Positions 1 to 8,901 are shown, numbered from the stretch's first letter. The stretch is 64,000 nucleotides of DNA from Bacillota bacterium (GCA_023421955.1 JAEZSE010000043.1:74609-138608), one strand, 5' to 3'. Notes: generated by a model from the sequence alone, not told the origin. Program-made: numbers and translations.

Positions 1-329
1 AGCTTCACCAGCTTTTTGAGCGGCGCGATGTCAGACACATCATTGATGCTCACATCCAGCTCGGTCACGTTTACGCAGTTCTCCAGGCCTGTGAGGTTTG
101 AAACGCCTTTGTTGGTCAGGATGAGCGGCTCACCAAAGGAGCTCAACTCCTCCACGGCGATTACCCCATCGTTGTTTTTGTCCACACCGGCCTCGACCAG
201 CGCCTGCTTCAGGTATTCATCCGGAATGGCTGCCTCGGCCGGAGCGGCCAGCACAGGCGCCTGTACAAGCGAAAGGAGCAGCATCGTCACCGCGAAAGCA
301 GCGGTCAGTTTCTTCATTCGTTTCTTCAA
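1..329 (-). CDS. Leucine-rich-repeat surface protein with EF-hand-like loop, N-terminal part only
   Basis: The gene runs off the left edge, so only about 109 N-terminal residues are visible. They begin with a Lys/Arg-rich start and a hydrophobic signal peptide ending near VLAAPAEA, so the product is probably exported. A calcium-loop-like stretch DKNNDGVI follows, then the first internalin-style leucine-rich repeats (NLTGLENCVNVTELDVS). I chose TTG at 329 because GAGGTG lies 8 nt upstream of it; ATG at 317 has no well-placed ribosome site. A good promoter lies at 360-388. LRR proteins of this type usually bind proteins or glycans at the cell surface; the partner cannot be told from this fragment. 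Confidence 0.8.
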   Translation of the reverse strand, partial: MKKRMKKLTAAFAVTMLLLSLVQAPVLAAPAEAAIPDEYLKQALVEAGVDKNNDGVIAVEELSSFGEPLILTNKGVSNLTGLENCVNVTELDVSINDVSDIAPLKKLVK

Positions 330-359
330 AAGGGCTTCACCTCGCATCGGTATCTATCT

Positions 360-388
360 ATTATAGAATGCAAAGAGCTCATGGTAAA
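360..388 (-). promoter_or_regulatory. Sigma-A-type promoter for the LRR gene
   Basis: On the minus strand TTTACC (383-388) and TATAAT (360-365) are separated by 17 bp and point at the leucine-rich-repeat gene. Confidence 0.6.
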
Positions 389-456
389 CCTTTTGAGGGC
401 AATTCATCGATTGTTTACAGGTGGGAAAATGAGGGAACATTCCCGGCCGGTACAGC

Positions 457-486
457 TTGCGTCCTCACCCGCTCACCCGATATAAT
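457..486 (+). promoter_or_regulatory. Sigma-A-type promoter for the ttcA-like gene
   Basis: TTGCGT (457-462) and a perfect TATAAT (481-486) with an 18-bp spacer lie 20 bp upstream of the gene start. Confidence 0.6.
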
Positions 487-506
487 TCAAACATCCACAG
501 GAGGCA

Positions 507-1241
507 ATGATGAAGAAAGTATTGAGCCTGCTCCGCCGGGCGGACCAGGATTTTCAAATGATCAAAGCCGGCGACCGCGTGATGGTGGGTGTGTCCGGTG
601 GCAAAGACAGCCTGCTGCTGCTCACAGCGCTGGCCGAATACCGTCGTTTTTCTGACTACCCTTTCGAGCTCTGCGGCGGCATGATTGATCTGGGCTTCGG
701 CGACCTGGACCCGGAGCCTATTTTGCGGCATTGCGAAGCCATTGGTGTGGAGCTTTTCATTAAGCACACCAATATCGGCCATGTGATCTTTGAGACAAGG
801 AAGGAAAGCAACCCCTGCTCGCTGTGTGCCAAGATGCGCAGAGGGTCTTTGAATGAGCTGGCAAAACTTCACGAATGCAACAAAATCGCGCTGGGCCACC
901 ATCGGGACGATTTGATCGAAACGCTGCTGATGAGCATGCTCTACGAGAGTCGCCTCAGAGTGTTTTCACCGGTGACGTGGATGGACCGCACCGACATGGT
1001 GCAGATCCGCCCGATGGTCTATCTGGAGGAAAGCCACATCATAAACGCCGCACGGCGCCTCAACCTGCCAGTGGCACATAACGCCTGCCCGGCATGCGGC
1101 CACACCAAGCGGCAGGAGATGAAAGAACTGGTCAAGCATCTGAAAGGGCTCTGCCCGGAAGCGGACATCCACATGTTTCGGGCGATCCAAAACACGCAGA
1201 ACTATGATCTTTGGGACAACATCAGGCGGCGGCCGGATTAG
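507..1241 (+). CDS. ttcA: TtcA-family tRNA 2-thiolation / PP-loop ATPase
   Basis: 244 aa. The N-terminus carries the PP-loop ATP-pyrophosphatase motif VSGGKDS (about residues 29-35), which adenylates the target tRNA base. Two Cys pairs, CSLC near 104-107 and CPAC near 194-197, match the arrangement that holds a 4Fe-4S cluster in TtcA/TtuA-type tRNA thiolases. TtcA makes 2-thiocytidine at position 32; Firmicute homologs are less well characterised, so the exact tRNA base is inferred. AGGAGG sits a few bases before ATGATG, so translation starts at 507 or 510. The gene converges on pyrD with 24 bp between the stops and no visible terminator. Confidence 0.85.
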   Translation: MMKKVLSLLRRADQDFQMIKAGDRVMVGVSGGKDSLLLLTALAEYRRFSDYPFELCGGMIDLGFGDLDPEPILRHCEAIGVELFIKHTNIGHVIFETRKESNPCSLCAKMRRGSLNELAKLHECNKIALGHHRDDLIETLLMSMLYESRLRVFSPVTWMDRTDMVQIRPMVYLEESHIINAARRLNLPVAHNACPACGHTKRQEMKELVKHLKGLCPEADIHMFRAIQNTQNYDLWDNIRRRPD

Positions 1242-1265
1242 GCAAAGCTATCACTTGTGTTCACA

Positions 1266-2183
1266 TCATGCCAGCTTGAGGGATCCAATAAGCTCTTTCA
1301 CTGTCTGAATGTCATGATACCCCATATATTGCTCGATGCCGTCAGTGATGTTCACATAGGCCATCGGGTCAATCAAATTGGCCGTGCCCACCTGCACGGC
1401 GCTAGCGCCCACCATCAGGAACTCCACGGCATCAGTGCCGGTCATGATGCCGCCCATGCCGATCACCGGGATGCTGACAGCCTTTGCCGCCTGCCACACC
1501 ATGCGGAGGGCAATGGGCTTTATGGCTGGGCCGGAAAGGCCTCCGGTCACATTGCCAAGCACCGGGCGGCATTTGTCCACATCGATTGCCATGCCGGTCA
1601 AGGTATTGATGAGTGAAATTGCATCAGCCCCGCCTGCTTCGGCAGCTTGGGCGTTTTCGGCGATATCCAGTGTGTTCGGCGACAGTTTCACCATGAGCGG
1701 CTGGGCGCAGTGGGGGCGCACGGCGTTTACGATCTTATAGATGCTGTCGGGCCTCGCGCCGAAGGCCACGCCACCCTCTTTCACATTGGGGCAGGAGATG
1801 TTCAGCTCCACCATGTCCACACCAGAGTTGCGGAGCTTCCGCGCCATCAGCATGTATTCCTCGACGGTCTTGCCGGCGATGTTGGCGATGATGCGCGTGC
1901 CCTGCTGCTTGAGCCAGGGCAGCTCATGCTCCAGGAACGCATCAATGCCGGGGTTTTGCAGGCCCACAGCGTTGAGCATGCCGCTGGCCGTCTCAGCAAT
2001 GCGGGAAGGGCTATTGCCCTCGCGGGGCTCCGGTGTGAGTCCCTTCACCGAGATGCCGCCCAGCTTTGACAAGTGGTAATATTGGGCGTATTCCCGCCCG
2101 AACCCAAAGCATCCGGAGGCGGCGATCACGGGCGTAGCAAACTCCACGCCGCAGAGGTTCACTTTCAGATCTGGCTTACCCAT
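1266..2183 (-). CDS. pyrD: Dihydroorotate dehydrogenase B, catalytic subunit
   Basis: 305 aa, normal for the class 1B enzyme that oxidises dihydroorotate to orotate using FMN and passes electrons to PyrK and NAD+. Typical segments are the N-terminal AASGCFGFG, the active-site Cys in NISCPN, and the FMN-phosphate region near IGMGGI. It is the last gene of the pyr operon and overlaps the 3' end of pyrK by 8 bp, consistent with translational coupling of the two subunits. The start is ATG at 2183. Confidence 0.96.
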   Translation of the reverse strand: MGKPDLKVNLCGVEFATPVIAASGCFGFGREYAQYYHLSKLGGISVKGLTPEPREGNSPSRIAETASGMLNAVGLQNPGIDAFLEHELPWLKQQGTRIIANIAGKTVEEYMLMARKLRNSGVDMVELNISCPNVKEGGVAFGARPDSIYKIVNAVRPHCAQPLMVKLSPNTLDIAENAQAAEAGGADAISLINTLTGMAIDVDKCRPVLGNVTGGLSGPAIKPIALRMVWQAAKAVSIPVIGMGGIMTGTDAVEFLMVGASAVQVGTANLIDPMAYVNITDGIEQYMGYHDIQTVKELIGSLKLA

Positions 2184-2955
2184 CGAACCGCACCTCCGCT
2201 ATGTCAAACACAGGGCCGTCCTTGCAGACCCGCTTGTGATGCCAGCTTTCCTCACCCGCCGCCTGCACCTTGCAGTTGCACACCAGGCAGGCACCCACAC
2301 CGCAGCCCATCCGTTCCTCCAATGAAACCTGGCATGAGATCCCCTTGCCGTCCAGCACTTTTTGTAGCGCCTTCAGCATCGGCGTGGGGCCACAGGCGAA
2401 GATGCCATCGTAGCTGCCGTCGGCCAACTTATCATCCAACAGACAGGTTACGAAGGTTTGTTCCCCCAGCGTGCCGTCGTCGGAGCAGAGGTGCAGGTTT
2501 TCACATAGCGTGGCAAAGTCGCCCAGTTGATACGCATATTCCAGCGCCCGAAATCCCAAATAGCCGTCAAACTGTACGTCCGGCCAGGATTCTTTGAGCA
2601 TCCGCAAGGGTGCCACACCGATCCCGCCGCCGACCAGCGCCGCCCTCTTCAAGCCCTCCGGCCTCCAGAAGCCGCGGCCCAGCGGCGCAAGTACATCAAT
2701 TCTCTCACCCTCCCGAAGTTGGGATAACAGCTTTGTGCCCTCGCCCTTTACCTGATAGAGCAGCGTAAACGTGCTGGCTTCCGCATCGATGTGGTTGATG
2801 CTGATGGGTCGGCGCAGCAGCATTCCACCAGATGGCAGCTTCACATGGGCAAACTGGCCCGGCTGGAAATTAGCCACGCCAGGGTCATATCGGAGAACCA
2901 TCTCGAAGATGCTGGTGGCGATGGGGGTGTTTGAGAGGATGGTGGCGTTATACAT
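2176..2955 (-). CDS. pyrK: Dihydroorotate dehydrogenase B, electron transfer subunit
   Basis: 259 aa from ATG 2955, which has AAGGAG about 6-7 nt upstream. A longer reading frame extends to 3072, but that stretch is repeat DNA. The protein has a ferredoxin-reductase-like barrel with the FAD motif RRPISI, an NAD-binding half, and a C-terminal 2Fe-2S site (CGVGACLVCNC). It carries electrons from PyrD's FMN to NAD+. It lies between carB and pyrD; a repeat-filled spacer of 337 bp separates it from carB. Confidence 0.95.
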   Translation of the reverse strand: MYNATILSNTPIATSIFEMVLRYDPGVANFQPGQFAHVKLPSGGMLLRRPISINHIDAEASTFTLLYQVKGEGTKLLSQLREGERIDVLAPLGRGFWRPEGLKRAALVGGGIGVAPLRMLKESWPDVQFDGYLGFRALEYAYQLGDFATLCENLHLCSDDGTLGEQTFVTCLLDDKLADGSYDGIFACGPTPMLKALQKVLDGKGISCQVSLEERMGCGVGACLVCNCKVQAAGEESWHHKRVCKDGPVFDIAEVRFDG

Positions 2956-2997
2956 GGATGCTCCTTTGGTTCTTCGGTTTACATCGTGGCATCGTGT

Positions 2998-3296
2998 AGA
3001 AATCCCCCCGTCGCCTGTGGGCGCCCCCCCCCCTTCATAAGGGAGGGTAAGGATAAATTCCTTACGATCCAATCACAAGCACCCTCCTTACCCCCTTCAT
3101 TGAGGGGGGATGGCCGCTGCAGCAGCCAGGGGGGAGTTGACGAACTCCTTCCGTCTGCTGCGGCAGACACCTCCCTCAGGAGGGAGGTAGGAAGGAATGA
3201 GCGACAATATATTCGAAGTGACTCCCTACCCCCTTTGTTTTTGCCAAAGGCAAAAATTCAAGGGGGGATGCCGCCATAGCGGCAGGGGGGATTTAC
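2998..3296. repeat. Composite hairpin-rich repeat between carB and pyrK
   Basis: This fills most of the 337-bp gap between carB and pyrK. It is built of C-run/G-run modules around short hairpins whose arms differ from module to module: core CGCCTGTGGGCG (about 3011), GCTGCAGC (about 3115), GTCTGCTGCGGCAGAC (about 3151), and CCGCCATAGCGG (about 3270). A linker containing ATATTCGAAG lies near 3209. The same architecture recurs at 7697-7968. The end nearest carB, AAATCCCCCCTG on the minus strand, supplies or abuts the carB stop codon. I see no ORF with coding character in it. Confidence 0.8.
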
Positions 3297-6200
3297 AAAT
3301 CATGCAGCCCCAGCGGCACGATGTCGCTGTCGCTTTCATTGAGCTTCAGGCCCCGCACCAGCGCCTCGGCGGTGTCCACACTGGTCAGGCAGGGCACCTT
3401 GTATTCCACAGCCATTCGTCGAAGCTTGAAGCCGTTGCGCTCGGCGTCGCGGCCACGGGTGGGCGTGTCGATGATGAGCTGTGCCTTGCCCTGCCGCAAC
3501 AGGTCAGCCACGTTGGGCGAGGGGTCAGAGAAATGGCCCAGCACGCTGGCCGGCACATAGTTGGCGTTCAGCTCATGGGCTGTACCCGGTGTGGCAAAGA
3601 GGTTGTAGCCCAGGCTTGCCAGATCCTCACCCAGGCGGGTGGCGGCGGGCTTGTCAGCCTTGGCGACCGACAAGATCACGCTGCCGCGCCGGGGCACGTT
3701 GAGCCCTGCGGCGATGAGGCCTTTCAACAGCGCTTCCGGCAGGCTCTTGGAGATGCCCAGCACCTCGCCGGTGGACTTCATCTCCGGCCCCAAGCTGATT
3801 TCCAGCTTAGGCAGCTTCTCAAAGGAGAACACCGGCACCTTGACCGCATAAATGCCCCGCGACGGATAAAGCCCTGAGCCGTAACCCATGTCCTTGAGCT
3901 TCTCACCTAGGCTGGCGCGGGTGGCCAGGTCGATCAGCGGCACACCGGTCACCTTGCTGATGTAGGGCACCGTGCGGCTGGACCGGGGGTTCACCTCGAT
4001 GATGTAGAGGTCGTCATTGTAGATGATGAACTGGATGTTGATCATGCCCACCACATGGAGCTCACGGCAGAGCATCTCCGTCGTGTCGATGATCTTTTGC
4101 TTGATGCGTTCGGAGATCGAGTAGGCCGGATAGACTGAGATCGAGTCGCCGGAGTGGATGCCGGCCCGCTCGATGTGCTCCATGATGCCGGGGATCAGCA
4201 TGCTCTCCCCGTCGCAGATGGCATCCACCTCGATTTCCTTGCCCAGCAGGTATTTATCCACCAGGATCGGGTGCTCCTGCTCATTGATGTTGATGATGGA
4301 CATATACTCGGCGATGTCGGAATCAGACCAGGCGATTTCCATGCCCTGGCCACCCAGCACATAGCTGGGGCGCACGAGCACCGGGTAACCGAGCCGGTTG
4401 GCGGCGGCAAGGGCCTGCTCGCTGGTGAACACCGTCTCGCCCTTCGGGCGGGCGATGCCGGTGCGCTCCAGCAACGCATCAAACTCCTCGCGGTCCTCAG
4501 CGGCGTTGATGTCTTTGAGTTGTGTGCCGATGATACGGTAACCCATCTGCTCCACATATTTGGCAAGCTTGATCGCCGTCTGGCCGCCGAACTGCACCAC
4601 AACACCCTCCGGCTGCTCCAGTTCCAGCACGTTCCACATGTCTTCCGGTGTGAGCGGCTCGAAGTAGAGCCGGTCGCTGGTGTCGAAATCGGTGGACACG
4701 GTCTCCGGATTGTTGTTGATGATCACGGTGTCATAACCGGCTTCGCGGAGCGCCCAGATGCAGTGCACCGAGCAGTAGTCAAACTCCACGCCCTGGCCGA
4801 TGCGGATGGGGCCGGAGCCCAGCACTACCACGGTTTTGCGCCCCGAATTTCTGGCTTCATTTTCGTCGTCGTAGGTGGAGTAGTAATAGGGGCTCACCGC
4901 GTCAAACTCCGCGCCACAGGTGTCCACCATCTTGTAGGTAGGCAGTATGCCAAAGCTCTTGCGCAGCGCACGGATCTCCAGCTCCGTTTTGCCGGTCCAT
5001 TTCGCCAGCGCCTGGTCGCTGAAGCCCAGCTTCTTGAGCTTTTTGAGGTAAGCGCCATCCAGGCAAGTGATGCCCTCGCGCTTCACCCGTTCCTCTTCGG
5101 TTACGATGTTTTTAAATTTGTGCAGATACCACTTATCGATCTTGGTGATGTCAAAGATGTGTTGCTCGGTCACGCCCCGGCGCAATGCCTCGGTGACCAC
5201 ATAGATGCGCTCGTCGCTCTGCCAGTGCAGCAGCTTTTCGATGTCCTCATCGCTGCGGCTGGACGCACCCTTGAACTCGCAACTGTTAAGGCCAAGCTCA
5301 AGAGACCGTATAGCTTTCAAAAACGCCTGCTCGAAGTTGGCGCCGATGCTCATCACCTCGCCAGTGGCCTTCATACGGGTGCCCAGCGTCTTCTCAGCCT
5401 TGGTGAACTTGTCAAACGGCCAGCGGGGGAACTTGCAGACCACATAATCGAGCGTGGGCTCGAAGCAGGCATAGGTCTTGCCGGTCACGGCGTTCTTGAT
5501 CTCATCCAGGCCATAACCGATAGCGATCTTCGTGGCGACCTTGGCGATCGGGTAACCGGTAGCCTTGCTGGCCAGCGCCGAGCTGCGGCTCACACGGGGG
5601 TTCACCTCGATCACACCATATTTCATGCTCTCAGGATCCAGCGCATATTGGACGTTGCAGCCGCCCTCGATTTTTAAAGCGTTAATAATACTGATCGAAG
5701 CCGAGCGTAGCATCTGGTATTCGGCGTCGCGCAGCGTCTGGCTTGGAGCCACCACGATGCTGTCGCCGGTGTGGATGCCCACAGGGTCGATGTTTTCCAT
5801 GTTACATACGATGATGCAGTTGCCCTTGCTGTCGCGCATCACCTCATACTCGATTTCCTTCCAGCCGGCCACGCTCTTCTCGATCAGGCATTGCTTCACG
5901 CGAGAGTACCGCAGGCCGTCGGAGGTGATCTGCGCCAGCTCCAGCCCGTCGTTGGCAATACCGCCGCCGCTGCCGCCCAGTGTGTAAGCCGGGCGCACAA
6001 TCAAGGGGTAACCCACCTTATCGCCGAACTCCAGCGCCGCGTCCACATCAGTCACGATCACACTGTCGATGCAGGGCTCGCCGATTTCGAGCATCGTCTT
6101 CTTGAACTCGTCACGGTCCTCCGCCTTGTGGATCGAGTCCACCGGCGTGCCCAAGAGCCTCACGCCAACCTCGTCCAGGAACCCGCTTTCTGCCAGCTCC

Positions 6201-6499
6201 ACGGCCAGATTGAGGCCTGTCTGGCCACCCAGCGTGGGCAGCAGGCTGTCAGGCTTTTCCCGCCGGATGATGTTTTTGATCACCTCCGGCGTGAGCGGCT
6301 CCAAATAGACGCGGTCGGCGATGTTGCTGTCGGTCATGATCGTGGCTGGGTTGGAGTTTACCAGCACGACCTCGATGCCCTCTTCCTTGAGTGCCTGGCA
6401 GGCCTGGGTGCCGGCGTAGTCGAACTCGGCAGCCTGGCCGATGATGATGGGACCAGAGCCGATCACGAGAACTTTTTTGATATTAGGGTTGCGGGGCAT
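3293..6499 (-). CDS. carB: Carbamoyl-phosphate synthase large subunit
   Basis: 1068 aa, full length. It carries two homologous ATP-grasp halves (about residues 1-400 and 555-935), each with its GSGPI(I/R)IGQ nucleotide-binding start, then a C-terminal MGS-like regulatory domain (about 935-1068). It forms carbamoyl phosphate from bicarbonate, two ATP and ammonia channelled from CarA. AAGGAG precedes ATG 6499. The stop TAA at 3293-3295 is joined directly to the CCCCCC run of the downstream repeat. It is the sixth gene of the pyr operon. Confidence 0.98.
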   Translation of the reverse strand: MPRNPNIKKVLVIGSGPIIIGQAAEFDYAGTQACQALKEEGIEVVLVNSNPATIMTDSNIADRVYLEPLTPEVIKNIIRREKPDSLLPTLGGQTGLNLAVELAESGFLDEVGVRLLGTPVDSIHKAEDRDEFKKTMLEIGEPCIDSVIVTDVDAALEFGDKVGYPLIVRPAYTLGGSGGGIANDGLELAQITSDGLRYSRVKQCLIEKSVAGWKEIEYEVMRDSKGNCIIVCNMENIDPVGIHTGDSIVVAPSQTLRDAEYQMLRSASISIINALKIEGGCNVQYALDPESMKYGVIEVNPRVSRSSALASKATGYPIAKVATKIAIGYGLDEIKNAVTGKTYACFEPTLDYVVCKFPRWPFDKFTKAEKTLGTRMKATGEVMSIGANFEQAFLKAIRSLELGLNSCEFKGASSRSDEDIEKLLHWQSDERIYVVTEALRRGVTEQHIFDITKIDKWYLHKFKNIVTEEERVKREGITCLDGAYLKKLKKLGFSDQALAKWTGKTELEIRALRKSFGILPTYKMVDTCGAEFDAVSPYYYSTYDDENEARNSGRKTVVVLGSGPIRIGQGVEFDYCSVHCIWALREAGYDTVIINNNPETVSTDFDTSDRLYFEPLTPEDMWNVLELEQPEGVVVQFGGQTAIKLAKYVEQMGYRIIGTQLKDINAAEDREEFDALLERTGIARPKGETVFTSEQALAAANRLGYPVLVRPSYVLGGQGMEIAWSDSDIAEYMSIININEQEHPILVDKYLLGKEIEVDAICDGESMLIPGIMEHIERAGIHSGDSISVYPAYSISERIKQKIIDTTEMLCRELHVVGMINIQFIIYNDDLYIIEVNPRSSRTVPYISKVTGVPLIDLATRASLGEKLKDMGYGSGLYPSRGIYAVKVPVFSFEKLPKLEISLGPEMKSTGEVLGISKSLPEALLKGLIAAGLNVPRRGSVILSVAKADKPAATRLGEDLASLGYNLFATPGTAHELNANYVPASVLGHFSDPSPNVADLLRQGKAQLIIDTPTRGRDAERNGFKLRRMAVEYKVPCLTSVDTAEALVRGLKLNESDSDIVPLGLHDL

Positions 6500-6535
6500 G
6501 GTGTTGCTCCTTATATCATTTTATCGATTTATCAC

Positions 6536-6561
6536 GGTCCGGGACGGAGCCCGGCCCCTAC
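6536..6561 (-). repeat. GTAGGGGC-hairpin repeat copy at the end of carA
   Basis: On the minus strand GTAGGGGC is followed by the hairpin CCGGG..CCCGG. The TAG of the repeat is the carA stop codon. Two relatives with other hairpin arms lie at 7633-7655 and 7673-7696. Confidence 0.65.
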
Positions 6562-7607
6562 CCCATCATCCCCATGAACTGATCGAACAGATAGGCCGTA
6601 TCCCTGGGGCCTGGGGCCGCTTCCGGGTGGAACTGCACCGTGAACGTGGGGTGATCCAGATATTTCACGCCCTCGATCGTCATATCGTTCCAGTTGCGGT
6701 GGCTCACCACCATGTTTCTGGGCAATGACTCCTCAATGATCGTGTAGCCATGGTTCTGACTAGTGATGTAGACGCGGTCCTGCATGAGGTCCTTCACCGG
6801 GTGGTTGGTGCCTCGGTGGCCATAACGAAGGCGTTCGGTATCGGCCCCGCAGGCCAGCGCCATCAGTTGGTGCCCCAGGCAGATGCCAAAGATCGGCACC
6901 TTGCCCACCAGCTTCTTGATATCCTCAATCACAGCCCCGTTGTCCTTGGGGTCGCCGGGGCCGTTGGTGAGCATGATACCGTCTGGCTCATTGGCGAGGA
7001 TCGCCTCGGCGCTGTCGCTGGCCCGGTGCACGAAGAGGTGGCAGCCACGCTTTCGCAATGACTTTAGGATGCTGGCCTTGAGGCCGAAGTCCATCACGGC
7101 CACACGTGGGCCCGGGCCCGGCAGCTCAAAGGTTTCGTCGCAGGTCACCTGCATCACCGGGTCGGTGATGCGGTAATCCATCATCGCAGCATTGAGTGCC
7201 TCAGTAGGATTGCCGGAGCAGATGTAGCCGCGCATCGTGCCGTGGTTGCGGATCTTTCTCGTGAGGCTACGGGTGTCGATGCCCTCGATGCCCATGATGC
7301 CGGCGCGGTCCAGATATTCATTGAGTGTGCTCTCACTGTACCAGTTGCTGGGCACCTGGCAAAGCTCCCGCACCACGAAGCCCTTCACCTGCGGGCGCAT
7401 GCTCTCCGGGTCCTCCCAGTTCACGCCGTAGTTGCCGATTAAAGGGTAGGTCATCATCACGATCTGCCCGCAATAGCTGGGGTCGGTGAGCACCTCCTGA
7501 TAGCCGGTCATGCCCGTGTTGAACACAACCTCGCCCACGGTGTTGCCCAGCCTGCCGAAGGCCCTACCCTCGTATACCGTGCCGTCTTCCAGCACCAAGT
7601 AAGCCAT
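6558..7607 (-). CDS. carA: Carbamoyl-phosphate synthase small (glutaminase) subunit
   Basis: 349 aa. It has the CarA N-terminal domain (MAYLVLEDGTVYEGRAFG), then a class I glutamine amidotransferase domain with the nucleophile Cys in FGICLGHQ and the His-Glu pair in VQFHPEA. It releases ammonia from glutamine for CarB. The start ATG 7607 has AGGAGG in front. The protein ends FMGMMG and its TAG stop is the TAG of the GTAGGGGC repeat, so the repeat abuts the coding region exactly. carB starts 58 bp downstream. Confidence 0.97.
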   Translation of the reverse strand: MAYLVLEDGTVYEGRAFGRLGNTVGEVVFNTGMTGYQEVLTDPSYCGQIVMMTYPLIGNYGVNWEDPESMRPQVKGFVVRELCQVPSNWYSESTLNEYLDRAGIMGIEGIDTRSLTRKIRNHGTMRGYICSGNPTEALNAAMMDYRITDPVMQVTCDETFELPGPGPRVAVMDFGLKASILKSLRKRGCHLFVHRASDSAEAILANEPDGIMLTNGPGDPKDNGAVIEDIKKLVGKVPIFGICLGHQLMALACGADTERLRYGHRGTNHPVKDLMQDRVYITSQNHGYTIIEESLPRNMVVSHRNWNDMTIEGVKYLDHPTFTVQFHPEAAPGPRDTAYLFDQFMGMMG

Positions 7608-7632
7608 GTGGAGTCCTCCTGTCTATTCCGCA

Positions 7633-7696
7633 GGCGGTTCGTGAACCGCCCCTACATATCTTCCATCACTACGGGCGATTCGTGAATCGCCCCTAC
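7633..7696 (-). repeat. Two GTAGGGGC-hairpin repeat copies upstream of carA
   Basis: Copies at 7633-7655 and 7673-7696 read on the minus strand as GTAGGGGC followed by hairpins GGCGGTTC/GAACCGCC and GGGCGATTC/GAATCGCCC. The GTAGGGGC box is constant and the hairpin arms differ with matching changes. They lie in the leader of carA, downstream of the larger composite repeat. Confidence 0.7.
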
Positions 7697-7968
7697 AACT
7701 CCCTACCCTCCCTTATGAAGGGGGGATGCCGCCATAGCGGCAGGGGGGATTTCTTGGGAACTCCTTCCGCCCTCTGCTCTATCGCGGCGCTGCGCCGCGA
7801 TGTGAGGGCACCTCCCTCAGCGAGGGAGGTAGGGAGGAATTCTGCCAACATTATATTCGAAGCGATTGCCTACCCCCTTCATCGCCCCCCTGCTACCTTC
7901 GGTAGCTGTCCCCCCACATACTTGTGGGGGGAAGGGTGGGATGGCCCCGCAGGGCCAGGGGGGAGTTA
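7697..7968. repeat. Composite hairpin-rich repeat between pyrF and carA
   Basis: This is the second copy of the element at 2998-3296, in the same orientation. It has a module with core CCGCCATAGCGG (about 7731), one with core ATCGCGGCGCTGCGCCGCGAT (about 7782), a linker ATATTCGAAGCGAT (about 7852), then modules with cores GCTACCTTCGGTAGC (about 7889) and GGCCCCGCAGGGCC (about 7943). Its end reads AACTCCCCCCTGG on the minus strand and completes the pyrF stop codon TAA. With the GTAGGGGC copies it occupies nearly the whole 358-bp gap; no gene is seen. Confidence 0.8.
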
Positions 7969-8859
7969 CAGCGCCGCCGCGATATCCTCCCGCATCCGCA
8001 CAGCCACCGAGCAGGCCGCCGTCTTGAAATCGGTGCCTTCCTTTTCCCAGGCCATCAGGATCGATCGGGAGTTGTTCACGATGGCGCCACCACCCCGGCT
8101 GTCAAACATGCCGGCAATGTCCTTCCCTTTCGCACCTTGCGCGCCATAGCCGGGCAGCAGGAAGAACGTGTCGGGCATGCGCTGCCGCAAAGCTGCGCCT
8201 TGTGCCGGGTGCGTCGCACCAACCACAGCGCCCACCCGGGGGTAGCCGCTGAAGGCCGCCGTGCCCTGCCCCCACTTCATCACCAGGTCACCCACGGCCT
8301 CATAAACCTTGCGGCCATCGGCCAGGTCCAGGTCCTGCAGCTCCGAGGAGGAGGGGTTGGATGTTTTTACCAGGGCAAAGATGCCCCGGCGGGGGTTTTC
8401 GGTGAGAAACGGCGCGATGCCGTCAGTACCCAAATAGGGGTTCACGGTGAGGATATCAGCATCGAACACCGGCTGGCTGCCCTGCCCCAGTTCCACTGTG
8501 CCCAGAAACGCCTTGGCGTAAGCCTCGGCGGTGGAAGCGATGTCATTGCGCTTGGCATCGGCTATCACGATGAGGCCCGCCCGCTTGGCGTAGCTTAGTG
8601 TCTGGCGGAAGGCCCGCATGCCGGCCACGCCATACATCTCGTAATAGGCCGCCTGCACCTTCACCGCAGGCACGATGTGCTCCAGCGCATCGATCAGCTC
8701 CTTGTTATAAGCCAGAATCGCTTCGGCGGCCCCCTCCAGCGTGGCGGTGTCAAACCGGTTGCGGAAGCCAGGAGGCAGGCAGCCCAAGTGGGTGTCCAGC
8801 CCCGCGCAGGTGGGGTTTTTCTTGCGGCGGATTTCGTCAGCCAGGATGTCAAAAATCAT
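7966..8859 (-). CDS. pyrF: Orotidine 5'-phosphate decarboxylase (type 2)
   Basis: 297 aa, the length of the longer type 2 OMP decarboxylases, which form UMP from OMP. The catalytic Asp-Lys-Asp array is visible as DAKRNDIAST. The start ATG is at 8859, 42 bp after the pyrC stop. In Bacillus subtilis pyrF sits near the end of the operon with pyrE; here it lies between pyrC and carA. Its TAA stop is formed at the junction with a repeat element. Confidence 0.96.
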   Translation of the reverse strand: MIFDILADEIRRKKNPTCAGLDTHLGCLPPGFRNRFDTATLEGAAEAILAYNKELIDALEHIVPAVKVQAAYYEMYGVAGMRAFRQTLSYAKRAGLIVIADAKRNDIASTAEAYAKAFLGTVELGQGSQPVFDADILTVNPYLGTDGIAPFLTENPRRGIFALVKTSNPSSSELQDLDLADGRKVYEAVGDLVMKWGQGTAAFSGYPRVGAVVGATHPAQGAALRQRMPDTFFLLPGYGAQGAKGKDIAGMFDSRGGGAIVNNSRSILMAWEKEGTDFKTAACSVAVRMREDIAAAL

Positions 8860-8901
8860 GCAAATGCCCCTTCAGTGCATAATTATGTATCGACTTGTAT
8901 A

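Noticed and set aside
2998..3296. CRISPR or tandem repeat array
   Set aside because: The modules are not equally spaced, the variable parts are inverted repeats rather than spacers, and no cas genes are present.
4154..5677. 507-codon plus-strand frame opposite carB
   Set aside because: It lies wholly antisense to the conserved carB gene, has no ribosome site and is explained by GC-rich codon use.
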